Shown here one piece after another: positions 10,803-20,066 of a stretch of 64,000 nucleotides of DNA (positions within the stretch are counted from its first letter, which is position 1; each line of letters opens with the position of its first letter). The stretch is taken from assembly GCA_039105265.1 (NCBI GenBank), contig JAPFFF010000061.1, positions 558,001 through 622,000 on the forward strand, given 5' to 3'. The position numbers and the translations under genes were made by a program. The DNA comes from Tritrichomonas musculus (taxonomy: Eukaryota > Parabasalia > Tritrichomonadida > Tritrichomonadidae). Below the pieces are notes generated by a model. That model was not told the DNA's origin and made no database searches. It was given only the letters and a program-made list of their open reading frames with translations.

Positions 10803-13352
10803 ATGATAACAAACATAAACGAAGATTTCATACTAAACGAAGTAAAAAAAGGGGACTATCAAGATATGCTCGTATTCATGTTCCAAAATAGTAAGTTAAC
10901 ACAAATAACAACAATTATTGGTAATATTATTGAGTATCTTAAGAATCCTCGTAACTATGTCAAAGATGTAAAAACAAATTTAAAAGATATGCTTGATAAA
11001 TATAACGCAAAGCCTAAAGGAACTTCAAGACAAAAAAATGAATTAGCTAAAATACTTGATTCAAAAGCGAATTACTTTATTGATTTAACCAACTATCTGA
11101 AAAATAAAGCTGCGGGCTCTCGCAGCCTCGACCGGAGGTCTCGGGCGCAATGAGACCTCCGACAAGCGGAGGAAGAAAAACCTGTTTCCATTCCACAAGT
11201 TGAAGAGGAGGAGGAGCCAGATTTAGCAGACCATTATTTCAGAAATCGACTTAATAAAGATATTGAATCACTTAATGATTTAGTTATACTTGATAGTAAT
11301 CATATTAATGCTTTACAATTATTTTATCGTATTGCTGATGACTCAGAGAAGTATTCAGTATTCAATAAAAAAGATACCGCACAGATTCAATCACTTGTCA
11401 AATCATTGACAAATAATATAGACTCACATAAAAACAATGAGGTATCAGATAATATAAATAACCTATTGCAATTTGAGAATATTAGAAGGAAAACCAATAT
11501 TGAAACAATGAGGAAGATAGCAGAATCTAATCAAGAAGGTCAACAATTATTAGATGCTTACAATAAATCTTCTACAATTGATGCTAATCAACTTAAGAAA
11601 TTTGGCTTATTAAACGATGAATTTACTGCTGAAAACCTTTATGGTTATTATAATCGAGCTATAAATCCCAAAGATGATTCTGACATCAGAGTAAAAAAAC
11701 TTGTATTACAATTACATGATGCAATACGTGAAACAAACATATTTGAAGAAACAACTGAGCCTAAAAACAAAAAGAAGCTCAAACAATTAATAAAGTATAT
11801 TATAGAAAATGGTGACCGAGAAATATTATTTAACATGAATAGTGATTCACAAAGTTCTGACGATAATAATGTTGATAATGAATATTTTTCCATTCCTAAA
11901 TCAATGTCAAAGCCTGTATTTAAATCACCATCTAAAAAACCCGTAGTTAGTTCTGAAAACTACGATGATTTATTTAATGTTGATATTGCAGCACCAGAAG
12001 GTGTATCTCCAATCGATACTGATGAATTCAAAAGCAATTATATGCAGTCTGTCCCAACTGGTAAACGTGCTGGTAAAACATTTGAAGCTTCACAAAAACG
12101 TTTAAATGACTTATACATTTTCGAAAATAAACAAAGTATTGATGTTAGTAAATTCCGAGGGGAATTATTTGATATTCTTATTAATGGTAATTATCGTATT
12201 AAATTCTCTCCAAAATGTGCTACAAGAGATGGCGCAGAAGCCTATTGTAAGAAGAAATTTGATAAAAATGGATATCCATTATATCGATTAATTCCTGCAA
12301 GGAGAGACACTAAAGACCCTCTTGGTAATCCAATTTGTGACTTAAATGGCGACAAAGTAGAGGACATCGTTATTGTTGATACTCGTGGTAAACCTGTTAT
12401 AATTAATGGATTCCGTCTTGTTAAAGCAGACCCTTATAAGAAATTATGGCAAACCGAACGCATTGCTGGTAAAACAGATGATTCATTTGAAGTATGGATG
12501 AAAAATCTTACTGGTACTACTAAAACATGGAATTATAAACAAAAACAATGGGATGCTGGTAAAATCGATGTTAAATATGATGGAGATTTCATTAAAGCAG
12601 TTAATGCTTATCAGAAGGTTGGTTTATCTAAACCCAAAGTCAGCACCAAACTTAATGCAAGAGGATTATGGAGTTCAATCTTTTCAAAAATATGGCAATT
12701 AGCACTCTATAATATGTTTGGAGGAGAAGTTGTAATTGATGGAGAAAGTGTAGATTATCAATTTTTGGAACCATTGAAGTGTTTATTCAGTTACTTAAAA
12801 ATATGTACTGCTGTATTTATTTTACAATATGAATTGAAAGTAATGAAATCACATAAATGTAATAATTGGAATGAATGGGTTAAATATAAAAAAGTACAAT
12901 CAAAAGCAGTAAATTCTGAATTAGGTCTTATGATTCAAGAAGATTATAATACTAATATGAAAGATGTTATCCCAATTGGCGGTGAAATAAATGGTGAAGC
13001 TGAAATATCAGAACGATTAGGAGAAATATTAACTCAAACAATTGAACTAATAGCTAACGTTGGACTTGGATATACAGAATCAAAGAAAGAACGATTTACA
13101 CAATTAGCACAGAAAATATTGGAAAATAAAGTAACTAAAGAAGAAAAGAAACATTTACGAGAACAATTTGGTTCAAATATTGATAAACATATTAATTCGA
13201 AAGTTGGCGGAAATTACATTGAAGTTAAAAATTTGTATAAATCAATGTATGATAATTATCGCGACAAAACATATATTAAATCAAGAACTGATGAAAAACT
13301 AGCTAATGTTAAAGTTGAATCCGATGAATCTGAAGATGAAAATGAAGCATAA
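10803..13352 (+). pseudogene. Large conserved protein with DxNGD motif (element B), broken
   Basis: Homologue of the large genes at 1029-3593 and 62182-64000. The N-terminal region is helical and charged (ITTIIGNIIEYL, then Lys-rich). The conserved C-terminal core holds ELFDILINGNYRIKF, DLNGDKVEDIVIVD (dockerin/EF-hand-like loop) and VIINGFRLVKADPYKKLWQT, and the tail is acidic. It lies between the divergent fibre gene and the convergent virion-associated gene (9-bp gap). A GC-rich hairpin cluster sits inside it at 11109-11160. The gene has about one break. The function is unknown; its conservation in every capsid-bearing element here implies a core virion or replication role. Confidence 0.7.
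11109..11160. repeat. GC-rich double hairpin inside the large DxNGD-motif gene
   Basis: Two perfect inverted repeats stand side by side in strongly AT-rich coding surroundings: GCTGCG/CGCAGC (11109-11126) and GGAGGTCTC/GAGACCTCC (11134-11160). Composition and structure differ sharply from the flanks, suggesting a short inserted palindromic sequence. Confidence 0.8.
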
Positions 13353-13360
13353 AAAAATAT

Positions 13361-14551
13361 TTAATCTGTTTTATTTTTTGGTAATCTGAAAGTTGATATA
13401 TGTGTTTTTGGTTTGTTTTCTGACTTACTCTCATTAATCTTTGGTAAGTTTCCATTGGTTGCATTATTTGTTTCACTAGTTAAAGATGATTTTTTTGGCT
13501 CTGCATTAAAATTAAAATTAGTACCTGTTGGAATATTAAATGTTGTTGGTTGAAAGTAATTCATTGGACTAAAGTTATTAGGATTTTGTTGTACAGAGCT
13601 TTGAGGTTTCATCCATGTATTTGAGGTCGATACATTGCTGAAAATAGAGCTCGGTAATGTCTCAACATCTGGTTTCATTGTAGTCGTACTCTCATTTTCG
13701 GTAGAGCTTTGCTCGGTTTCCAAATCCCGTAACATAGATGGAACTGGAGGATTTATTTTTTTAGGTCTTATTTCATCATAATCATATTTATTATTGATAT
13801 CGACATTACTTGTTTCATATTTACCATCATTATCATTTTCTGAAATATCCATTAATGGTTCAAGGCTTTCAGGAGTTTCATTAAAATGGACTTTTAATAA
13901 TGGACTTACATAATTAGATTTAAATACATTAATAACAGGAAAATGGTAATGCCAATTTTGAAATTCATATTTAAATTTTTTTAAATCAGCTTCCTCATCC
14001 AAATTTCGTAATTCAACACGATTCCATTCATTCATAAAAGTTTCAGGTTTGAAACAAAGAAATATGTGCAACGGAAGTGGTTTGATTTTTCTATTTACAT
14101 CTCCTTCGGAATCTAATTCAAAACAGAAATTATTTGTTTCTTTAATAGCATATTTATATCCACAATCTTCCATTAATACAATATATGATTTATTTAGTTC
14201 ATCAAACCATCTTTCAACAAATTTAATATCTGTATTTCCAATTTTGGAACCAATTTCAATAGAAATGACAAATTTTCTTTTTAAATAAGGACGTTTATTA
14301 TCTAAGATGTTCATTTTTGTATTCATATCAACTTTCTTAGGTAAATTTAACAATATATTATCACCTTCCATAAAAACAAATAAATCTTGATAATTACTAC
14401 TCAAATAGAAGTAAACTTTCTTATCTTTTTTATCAATATATGAATATAATGTGTGAGTTCTATCTAGAATAATTGCATCCTTATCAATTAAATTAGATTC
14501 TTGTTCTGCTGTTAATACTTCTTTATTTTTATCCTTTGTTTTACGTATCAT
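13361..14551 (-). CDS. Virion-associated protein, unidentified (element B)
   Basis: 396 residues. The N-terminal 200 form an ordered, beta-rich domain (TLYSYIDKKDKKVYFYLSSN; SYIVLMEDCGYKYAIKETNN). The C-terminal half is low-complexity, with Asn, Ser, Thr, Pro and Gln (PTTFNIPTGTNFNFN). It sits between the small jelly-roll-like gene and the convergent large DxNGD-motif gene, the same slot as the 509-aa gene of F. No family is recognised. TTATTTTTG precedes the start (14565-14572 read on the minus strand). A structural or scaffold role is only a guess from neighbourhood. Confidence 0.6.
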   Translation of the reverse strand: MIRKTKDKNKEVLTAEQESNLIDKDAIILDRTHTLYSYIDKKDKKVYFYLSSNYQDLFVFMEGDNILLNLPKKVDMNTKMNILDNKRPYLKRKFVISIEIGSKIGNTDIKFVERWFDELNKSYIVLMEDCGYKYAIKETNNFCFELDSEGDVNRKIKPLPLHIFLCFKPETFMNEWNRVELRNLDEEADLKKFKYEFQNWHYHFPVINVFKSNYVSPLLKVHFNETPESLEPLMDISENDNDGKYETSNVDINNKYDYDEIRPKKINPPVPSMLRDLETEQSSTENESTTTMKPDVETLPSSIFSNVSTSNTWMKPQSSVQQNPNNFSPMNYFQPTTFNIPTGTNFNFNAEPKKSSLTSETNNATNGNLPKINESKSENKPKTHISTFRLPKNKTD

Positions 14552-14564
14552 TTTTCATTTGGAA

Positions 14565-14572
14565 CAAAAATA
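14565..14572 (-). promoter_or_regulatory. TATTTTTG motif upstream of the 13361-14551 gene
   Basis: TATTTTTG on the minus strand ends 13 bases before the start codon at 14551. It is one of many such motifs placed shortly before start codons across elements A, B and F. Confidence 0.55.
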
Positions 14573-14615
14573 ATAAGGCCTAAATGGCTATTCAACAACT
14601 ACGTTGTCGCGAAGT

Positions 14616-14690
14616 CAATCCGAAGGATTGCCTGAGACCGAAGGTCGAAGGTGCCTGGGCAAATGTTCGGTGCCTGGCAAACAAAAAAAC
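14616..14690. repeat. GC-rich hairpin cluster with GAA triloops
   Basis: CAATCC-GAA-GGATTG (14616-14630) and GACC-GAA-GGTC (14636-14646) are two perfect hairpins with the same three-base loop. A short GGTGCCTGG direct repeat follows. They lie in the spacer before the small jelly-roll-like gene and contrast with the AT-rich flanks. Confidence 0.75.
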
Positions 14691-14694
14691 CTAT

Positions 14695-15075
14695 TTAAAA
14701 GATTAATAGGCAACTCATTACAAAAGCAGATGGTTCAATTGAGTTCCCATATAAATCTGTGAACCAAATTTTAAAATTACGTTCATGACCAAGAAACTCA
14801 TATTTTCGATATTTAGTTTGACGTCTGTTTGCTAACATAATGAAACAATCACAATAACCATCTTGTTGTACAATATCAGAGTGTACCATCAAATCACCAA
14901 CAAGAGTATCTTTAACAATTGCTCCAACATACTGTACAACAATAAATTTCTTATTCTTACTTGAAACGAATTCACTTGGAAGAACAAATTCTTTATCTTG
15001 TGTATGGAAATAACGCTTAGTAATTGGTTGTTTAAAATTTATCGTTGATACATTTTTGATATTATTTGTTAACAT
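14695..15075 (-). CDS. Small jelly-roll-like (minor capsid/penton candidate) protein (element B)
   Basis: 126 residues, a beta-strand-rich pattern throughout. Conserved blocks with F (60274-60606) are KRYFHTQ, FVSSKNKKFIVVQYVGAI, GDLMVHSDIV, NRRQTKYRKYE and FKIWFTDLYGN. The 110-aa E protein shares FRIWFTDAEGNEIKPDNF at its end. The closing 'IWFTDxxGNxIxPxxF' pattern is like the last strands of viral jelly-roll proteins. It is immediately downstream of the integrase with a few bases of overlap. A minor capsid or cement role is inferred; it is shorter than typical Polinton minor capsid proteins. Confidence 0.6.
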   Translation of the reverse strand: MLTNNIKNVSTINFKQPITKRYFHTQDKEFVLPSEFVSSKNKKFIVVQYVGAIVKDTLVGDLMVHSDIVQQDGYCDCFIMLANRRQTKYRKYEFLGHERNFKIWFTDLYGNSIEPSAFVMSCLLIF

Positions 15076-16475
15076 TTTATTACAAAATACTCTTTATAAT
15101 CTTCATTCAAGTCATCAATGGAATCACAAACATATTTTGTATAAATAATTGGAATTTCAATTTCATTTTTTTCAACATCAGTTTGAGCTTTACGCCCTCG
15201 TTCAGGTTGTTCGTAGGGAATTAACCCCTTGTCTGTTTTACTGAATGTGTAATATTGATTTAACAATCTACATTTAACATTTCCGTTTTGATAACAAATG
15301 AATTCAGCTATATCATCAAATACACGACGTCGTTTTTCATGCTTTTTTTGGGTCTTACCTCTGTCAAGATGTATCAAAATTATGTTACCACGTTTGTAAT
15401 TAAGCAAGCCTTTCAACTTCTGTTTTTCATTTATCTTTCTCAATTTCATTTTCATCATTCGAATATACTTCCATTCCAAATCAACATTGTTTTGAACTTG
15501 AACTGGAGAATAATAAATCCATTTAGTTGGAGGAATCAATCCAGAACCTTGATATTCAGATAATTCATCTTCATTATAATCATAATTCCGAAATCTCAAT
15601 GAATTGTGAGGAGTGTTATTATAGAAGTTCACCATTTGTCTCATGAGATTATAATCAGCAATTCTTCGATTATCCATTCCGAAGGCATTTCTAAGAGTTC
15701 TAATTACAGAATCAACGTTTTTATGAGCGAGAGCGTAAGGGGAAGAATTAATTACAAATTTGACTGGATAATAATCATTGATATCGTCAATTTTCAACTC
15801 AATTTTTGAGATTGGTGACTTGATAACATTTTTATATCCACTTTTTTTCAAAAATGCTATTAACGTTTTCAAATTAGTATGCGCAGGCTCTAAGCCCCTT
15901 CGGGGATTATTGAACAATATTTCATTTCTAACTTGATTTCTTAACTCAGGTTTATAATTGTATGCTACTTGTAAATCATTTGAGATATCTGTTTTGAGAA
16001 TTACTTTTGTATTATCTTTCAATACAATACATTCATCTTTTAAACTAACAAATCCAGATTCACCATCACATTTAATTGTCTTGAATTCAAACTTAGGATT
16101 CTTTTCAACAATTCGTTTTAAAGTTTGAGTTATTTCACTTTTGTATGACATTGGTTCCACAATTAGATATCTAGTATTCACATTTATCAAAACGAGATAG
16201 ATTTGCTCTTGTTTAATTGGATGTTCAACATCTGCATAATAATGTGAGAACATCAAATCGGCTTCCCAACATCCTGGTTCATTTGAGAAATTTGGTTTTG
16301 ACATTTTTTTGCATGCTTTGAGTTTGAAATCAGGTATGAAAGGTTCTGTTTCAATGTTATTCTTGAAAACAGGTTGCAAATCAGTTTCAACGTATTTGTA
16401 TTTCGATTTGAATGGATATTTCAATAATGAAGGATATTCTTTATCATAAATTCTGAGAGATTTTGTTTTTGACAT
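15069..16475 (-). CDS. Retroviral-type (rve) integrase (element B)
   Basis: About 468 residues. The MSKTKSLRIYDKEYPSLLKYP start at 16475 is chosen because F begins alike; a longer in-frame start exists upstream. Core motifs: CWEADLMFSHYYADV (first acidic position), YLVLINVNTRYLIVEPM, TIKCDGESGF (second acidic position) and the helix VDSVIRTLRNAFGMDNRR with its conserved acidic residue, followed by FYNNTPHNSLR. The C-terminal part (GNIILIHLDRGKTQKKHEKRR) fits a small SH3/chromo-like DNA-binding end. It catalyses element integration, consistent with the 6-bp duplication around B. The next gene overlaps its end. Confidence 0.88.
   Translation of the reverse strand: MSKTKSLRIYDKEYPSLLKYPFKSKYKYVETDLQPVFKNNIETEPFIPDFKLKACKKMSKPNFSNEPGCWEADLMFSHYYADVEHPIKQEQIYLVLINVNTRYLIVEPMSYKSEITQTLKRIVEKNPKFEFKTIKCDGESGFVSLKDECIVLKDNTKVILKTDISNDLQVAYNYKPELRNQVRNEILFNNPRRGLEPAHTNLKTLIAFLKKSGYKNVIKSPISKIELKIDDINDYYPVKFVINSSPYALAHKNVDSVIRTLRNAFGMDNRRIADYNLMRQMVNFYNNTPHNSLRFRNYDYNEDELSEYQGSGLIPPTKWIYYSPVQVQNNVDLEWKYIRMMKMKLRKINEKQKLKGLLNYKRGNIILIHLDRGKTQKKHEKRRRVFDDIAEFICYQNGNVKCRLLNQYYTFSKTDKGLIPYEQPERGRKAQTDVEKNEIEIPIIYTKYVCDSIDDLNEDYKEYFVIKC
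15895..15905. repeat. CCCC-TTC-GGGG hairpin inside the integrase frame
   Basis: A perfect four-base-stem hairpin (CCCCGAAGGGG on the coding strand) lies in frame within the integrase gene, encoding part of NNPRRGLEPAH. The same core recurs at 55452-55464 in a different gene of element F. Confidence 0.6.
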
Positions 16476-16534
16476 TTCGAATACAATAAGGTAATTCAGA
16501 AGCAAAAAAAAATATCTCAAATCAAATCTCAATT

Positions 16535-18559
16535 TTATGCGTTTATTTGTGAACCAGCTGGAGATTCATCATCGATGTACTCTAAACCATTCAAACTTAA
16601 TTTGAAATAGGTATCTCTTGTGAGCCATAATTGTGTTGGGGGTGGATGTACTGTACCTTCTTCATTAACATTATAGTAAGTATCATTTGGTCCTGTATAT
16701 ATTGGTTGACCATTTACTTGAACCTGAATGTTACCAAATCCACCATCCAAACCATCATAACAATAACCAGCAGATGAACGTTCAGTTTGAATATTGAAAA
16801 CAAAGCTAGAAGCATCACTTAAAGTATTCTTGTAGCGAACTCCGTTTGCATCATTCTTTGGCATAGTCATTGAGTCCTCAAATTCTTTAGTGCATTGTAA
16901 TGCGATTGCATCAAGGTCTCCAGCGGTTAATTGATTTTCAAAGAACCTTGCACCAATTGTTGAAACATTTTCATCTGGGAAGTTCTTTCCTCCAATATTG
17001 AGATAACAATTTTGATATACTGGATTTTCGAAAACAGTGAGGTCATTATGATGCTTTGGAAACATAATTGACATTGTTGTAACATTAATTAATGGAATAT
17101 TCAATGTTGACTTAATTCCATTTGCGGCAGGAGCAATTGGGAATGAATGGTAATCAACTTTCTGAGATGGGATTATAATTCCTTCACGGAGAATATTTTC
17201 AATTCCTCTTCTAGTAGATTCACAGACACCATAACCTTGCATATTTGATTTACATAATGTGATTGTCATTCTGTTTACAGTTAATGTAGCTTTCTGTGAT
17301 GAATATGTTTCGTTGTGAAGTTGTAATTTAGCATCATGAATTGATTGAAGAGTCTGCTTAGCAGAAACAACTGGTGTTTTAACAATTTGCCAAGCATAAT
17401 ATCTTCCATTCTTGTCAGAATGATTTAATGGAGGTAATGTTACAGCAGGATTATGAACACAAATTTCTTCATCAGTTGCACCTGGTTGGAGTCCAAATTC
17501 TTCAAATTCTTCCTTTGTGTAACTGAAATTGAATTCCAAATCAGTAAGAATATCAGTGTAACCAGTACTTCCATCATCATTATCCCATTGTTCACCAATT
17601 CGATATTGAATCTTGTATTTAACAGGTGTTGGAGTTGGTTCAGGAGATGGGTCTGGAGTTGGTTCAGGAGATGGTTCGGGAGATGGGTCTGGAGATGGAG
17701 TTCCAGGTCCTGGTATAATAGCTTCATTACCAATTTGTGTAAATTGATGTTTCAAATGACCGCGAGCTTTAATTTCTTTCAATCGTTCTAATTCAGCAGA
17801 TGTAACAGAATCATTATCTTCAAGATAAGCCTTTGTTTCAGCAACAGTATAAGGGTCAATTGCTGCCCAAACTAATCCTGCAGGAGTTACTTGGAAACGA
17901 ATTGATAAATCACCGATGATTCCATTTGGGAATAAATCGAAAGCTTGAAGGGCAAGTAAATCATCAAATGGAACGTTCAAATCAAATTCAACTTGTGATT
18001 TACCATTAGATTTGAATGAATTTAGATTAACATAAGTACCTGCAACAGTTTGTGAATAATTTGAAACGTTTTCCCAAAGTGAATGAACAAATCGTCTTCG
18101 CTTTTTTTCAGTTTCTGGTTTCACAGCAGAGTATAAAAATCCTTCTCGAACACATTCGTTTTGCTGATATCCAACATTTACATTATTATGAAGAATTTCC
18201 AATCTGTCGAATAATTGATTTGAAGATTTAAGTCCGACGAATAATTTGTAGAAGTTATTTGGGTCATCAATTTGTTGTAATTTAGCTAAATCAGTATTCA
18301 ATTGTAAATCCAATTTGACATGAAATGTTAAGAATCCTTTATCAACATCAGAAATGAAATGGTCTGGATGCGTTAATGAGATTTGAGAATATTGTCCTTG
18401 ATGAAATGGTGCAGGTTGGTCATGACAGTCAACAGTTCTGAATGAAAATGAGCGTGTACCATCATTAGTATTAATCATTTCACGCATCTTATTAAATGTA
18501 TCAAGAACGTTTCCTGCTTCAATTTTGTAATTATGTGCTCTTTCGTTGCGATACAACAT
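16535..18559 (-). CDS. Predicted major capsid protein (element B)
   Basis: 674 residues, clearly homologous to F 55676-57628 and, more distantly, to E 49783-51672. Conserved blocks: NERAHNYKIEAGNV, DGTRSFSFRTVDCHDQPAPF, SQISLTHPDHFI, WENVSNYSQT, LNVPFDDLLALQAFDLFPNG, then after the hinge NLNIP-type strands and PNGVRYKNTLSDASSFVFN. Length, two similarly sized beta-rich halves and neighbours (integrase, ATPase, small jelly-roll protein) fit the double-jelly-roll capsid proteins known from Polintons. Between the halves lies a Pro-rich linker of PSPEPTPD repeats. The fold is inferred and was not tested. Confidence 0.8.
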   Translation of the reverse strand: MLYRNERAHNYKIEAGNVLDTFNKMREMINTNDGTRSFSFRTVDCHDQPAPFHQGQYSQISLTHPDHFISDVDKGFLTFHVKLDLQLNTDLAKLQQIDDPNNFYKLFVGLKSSNQLFDRLEILHNNVNVGYQQNECVREGFLYSAVKPETEKKRRRFVHSLWENVSNYSQTVAGTYVNLNSFKSNGKSQVEFDLNVPFDDLLALQAFDLFPNGIIGDLSIRFQVTPAGLVWAAIDPYTVAETKAYLEDNDSVTSAELERLKEIKARGHLKHQFTQIGNEAIIPGPGTPSPDPSPEPSPEPTPDPSPEPTPTPVKYKIQYRIGEQWDNDDGSTGYTDILTDLEFNFSYTKEEFEEFGLQPGATDEEICVHNPAVTLPPLNHSDKNGRYYAWQIVKTPVVSAKQTLQSIHDAKLQLHNETYSSQKATLTVNRMTITLCKSNMQGYGVCESTRRGIENILREGIIIPSQKVDYHSFPIAPAANGIKSTLNIPLINVTTMSIMFPKHHNDLTVFENPVYQNCYLNIGGKNFPDENVSTIGARFFENQLTAGDLDAIALQCTKEFEDSMTMPKNDANGVRYKNTLSDASSFVFNIQTERSSAGYCYDGLDGGFGNIQVQVNGQPIYTGPNDTYYNVNEEGTVHPPPTQLWLTRDTYFKLSLNGLEYIDDESPAGSQINA
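17632..17705 (-). repeat. 24-base tandem repeat encoding a Pro-rich linker
   Basis: Units of the type GGTTCAGGAGATGGGTCTGG recur about three times and encode PDPSPEPSPEPTPDPSPEP in the middle of the major capsid protein. The F homologue has only NPPSPEPTPT and E lacks the tract, so the copy number is variable. Confidence 0.75.
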
Positions 18560-18651
18560 TTGACTTTTTATGGAATAAAAAGACTTTCAAACGAAGTTTG
18601 AATGAATAACAAAAAAAGTACTATTATGGGTCTTTTTTCGTAATGAAAACA

Positions 18652-18906
18652 ATGGGTATCGGAATCTTCAAAAAAATGAAAAACGCTTTTAAATCTGTAG
18701 GTAATACAATTAAGAATGTTGCAACTAAGGTTGGTAAAGCACTTCCCAAAGTTGTTGAAGTTGGTAAAAGAGTAACTAATGCTGTAAAACCTGTTTTGGG
18801 TGGAATACCTCTTATTGGTGATGCTGTTAGAGCAATTGATACAGGATTAAATTTTGCTGACAAAGGTCTTAAAATTGGTAAAAGTTTAATTGATGAAGTC
18901 GCGTAA
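18652..18906 (+). CDS. Small amphipathic peptide, MGIGIFKK family (element B)
   Basis: 84 residues, starting at the conserved MGIGIFKKMKNAFKSVGN; an in-frame ATG nine bases earlier is less likely because F begins exactly at MGIGIFKK. The N-terminal 30 residues form a Lys-rich amphipathic helix. The rest alternates Gly/Val/Pro with hydrophobic stretches (KPVLGGIPLIGDAVRAI). F and E carry relatives beside their capsid genes. Such peptides resemble membrane-active minor virion proteins (adenovirus pVI and similar), a functional analogy only. The gene diverges from the capsid gene. Confidence 0.65.
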   Translation: MGIGIFKKMKNAFKSVGNTIKNVATKVGKALPKVVEVGKRVTNAVKPVLGGIPLIGDAVRAIDTGLNFADKGLKIGKSLIDEVA

Positions 18907-18938
18907 GCGCCTGAGGACAACAAGTTGTCCGAAGTCGC
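18895..18938. repeat. Hairpin flanked by 8-bp direct repeats (GAAGTCGC)
   Basis: GGACAAC-AA-GTTGTCC (18915-18930) lies between two copies of GAAGTCGC (18895-18902 and 18931-18938) at the very end of the amphipathic-peptide gene. Flanking direct repeats around a palindrome look like the footprint of a small inserted sequence. Confidence 0.75.
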
Positions 18939-18972
18939 ATGAAAATGATTAAATTGTATTTTTTTATTTTAA

Positions 18973-19434
18973 ATGGATTTGAAAGTAATTAATGAAATAA
19001 CTACTGAAATAAAGAATTTTAAATCAATTGAGGAGTTCAATCTGTACTATCAGAAACACAAAGATGACATGAACAACCAGACGACTCAATATCTAAATCG
19101 GGTTTACAAAATTGTTACACCAGATGGTGTTGAATACAGAATCACAAAAAAGAATTGTCAAAAAGAAGGTACAAAACGAGTTGGGGGAGATATATTTTTA
19201 AAGAAAGTTGTCAAAACTAATGAATTGAAAGAACTTGAACAAGATGTTATTAAAGCTGATATTGAGAATCTCAAAAGTATGTTCTCACAAAATTTGTCAA
19301 CATTTGATAACGAGATTAAAGATTTGAAACAAAGCTATGAACTCAAATTCACAACATTAGATAAAAAAATTGCTGAATTAACCAATACTGTAAATCAGAT
19401 TGCCAAATATATTAACCAACAAATGTTGGATTAG
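18973..19434 (+). CDS. Conserved SEEFxLYYQK-family protein with coiled-coil tail (element B)
   Basis: 153 residues. The N-terminal domain (MDLKVINEITTEI, FKSIEEFNLYYQKHKD, YLNRVYKIVTPDGVEYRIT) is shared with F (57978-58411) and E (48947-49332). The C-terminal 75 residues are a predicted coiled coil (heptad-like IADIENLKSMF ... LDKKIAELTNTVNQIAKYI). It always sits next to the amphipathic peptide and the capsid gene. The name and function are unknown; oligomerisation through the tail and a virion or assembly role are inferred. TTTTTTTATTTTAAATG precedes the start. Confidence 0.65.
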   Translation: MDLKVINEITTEIKNFKSIEEFNLYYQKHKDDMNNQTTQYLNRVYKIVTPDGVEYRITKKNCQKEGTKRVGGDIFLKKVVKTNELKELEQDVIKADIENLKSMFSQNLSTFDNEIKDLKQSYELKFTTLDKKIAELTNTVNQIAKYINQQMLD

Positions 19435-19471
19435 ATTTCGCAGCTTGCTCAAGCTAAAATATATAAATATT

Positions 19472-19783
19472 TTAGATTTTATCGCATCGAGGGACAACTG
19501 AATGATTTAATGAATAAGTGTGAAAATTCAATTTTTTTGTTGTTGATACTTGAGGTTCATGTTGAATACTTCCTTTATCCTCATATTTCTTAACAGTTGG
19601 TGCAGAATTAATTCTGGTACGTTCTTTTTGCATTTTAAGTTGTAATCTATCGTAGTGATTCATTCTTTTATCATCATGAATGGTTCGTTTTTGTTCATAA
19701 CTCGTAGAGTTCGGCACCGCCGCTTGCGTACGCAAGGGGACGTAGTCCGACGAAGTTGAACTCACTTGTGAGTGAAAGGACAT
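19472..19783 (-). CDS. Small conserved protein, KYEDKG family (element B)
   Basis: 103 residues, basic and probably disordered, with conserved C-terminal blocks VKKYEDKGSIQHEP and HSLNHSVVP-like, also in F 58408-58662. The first third includes TSSDYVPLRTQAAVPN, encoded across a GC-rich palindrome (19723-19736), and the F protein differs there. The gene starts 15 bp from the divergent coiled-coil gene at 19799. No family is known. It may be a small virion or regulatory protein. Confidence 0.5.
   Translation of the reverse strand: MSFHSQVSSTSSDYVPLRTQAAVPNSTSYEQKRTIHDDKRMNHYDRLQLKMQKERTRINSAPTVKKYEDKGSIQHEPQVSTTKKLNFHTYSLNHSVVPRCDKI
19723..19736. repeat. Perfect 14-bp palindrome CTTGCGTACGCAAG
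   Basis: A GC-rich perfect palindrome within a coding frame of element B, followed 25 bases on by CTCAC-TT-GTGAG. Both belong to the set of short hairpins scattered through this element. Confidence 0.7.
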
Positions 19784-19798
19784 TTTTGCTTCGATTAA

Positions 19799-20029
19799 AT
19801 GTCTGAATTAAACGAATATAAGAAGGAGATTCCTGAACTTAAACGTATTAAACGAACCCTCAAAGAAAAATGTTATGATTACAAGCAACATCTAAATAAT
19901 GTCAAATCTGGAATGCTTGGTTCCAGTGGGCTTGCTGTTCGTGAATCATTAATTGAAGATATTAATTCATTAAAAGAAAAAGTAAAAAAATTGGAAAACG
20001 AATTGAATGAATTAGCTAACAAGGATTGA
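19799..20029 (+). CDS. Small coiled-coil protein (element B)
   Basis: 76 residues. It begins MSELNEYKKEIPELKRIKR and ends in a leucine/isoleucine heptad segment (SLIEDINSLKEKVKKLENEL). It is nearly identical in plan to F 58697-58930, and remnants exist in A (38506-38586) and D (45031-45137). It has strong coiled-coil character and no catalytic motif. It probably oligomerises; partners are unknown. It lies between the KYEDKG gene and the SSEND-family gene. Confidence 0.65.
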   Translation: MSELNEYKKEIPELKRIKRTLKEKCYDYKQHLNNVKSGMLGSSGLAVRESLIEDINSLKEKVKKLENELNELANKD

Positions 20030-20066
20030 GTAATCTACGAATAAAGGTTTTTTTAGATTGAAATCA

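Noticed and set aside
17453-17791. Trp/Arg-rich plus-strand frame across the capsid gene
   Set aside because: Antisense shadow of the Pro-rich linker repeat in the capsid gene.
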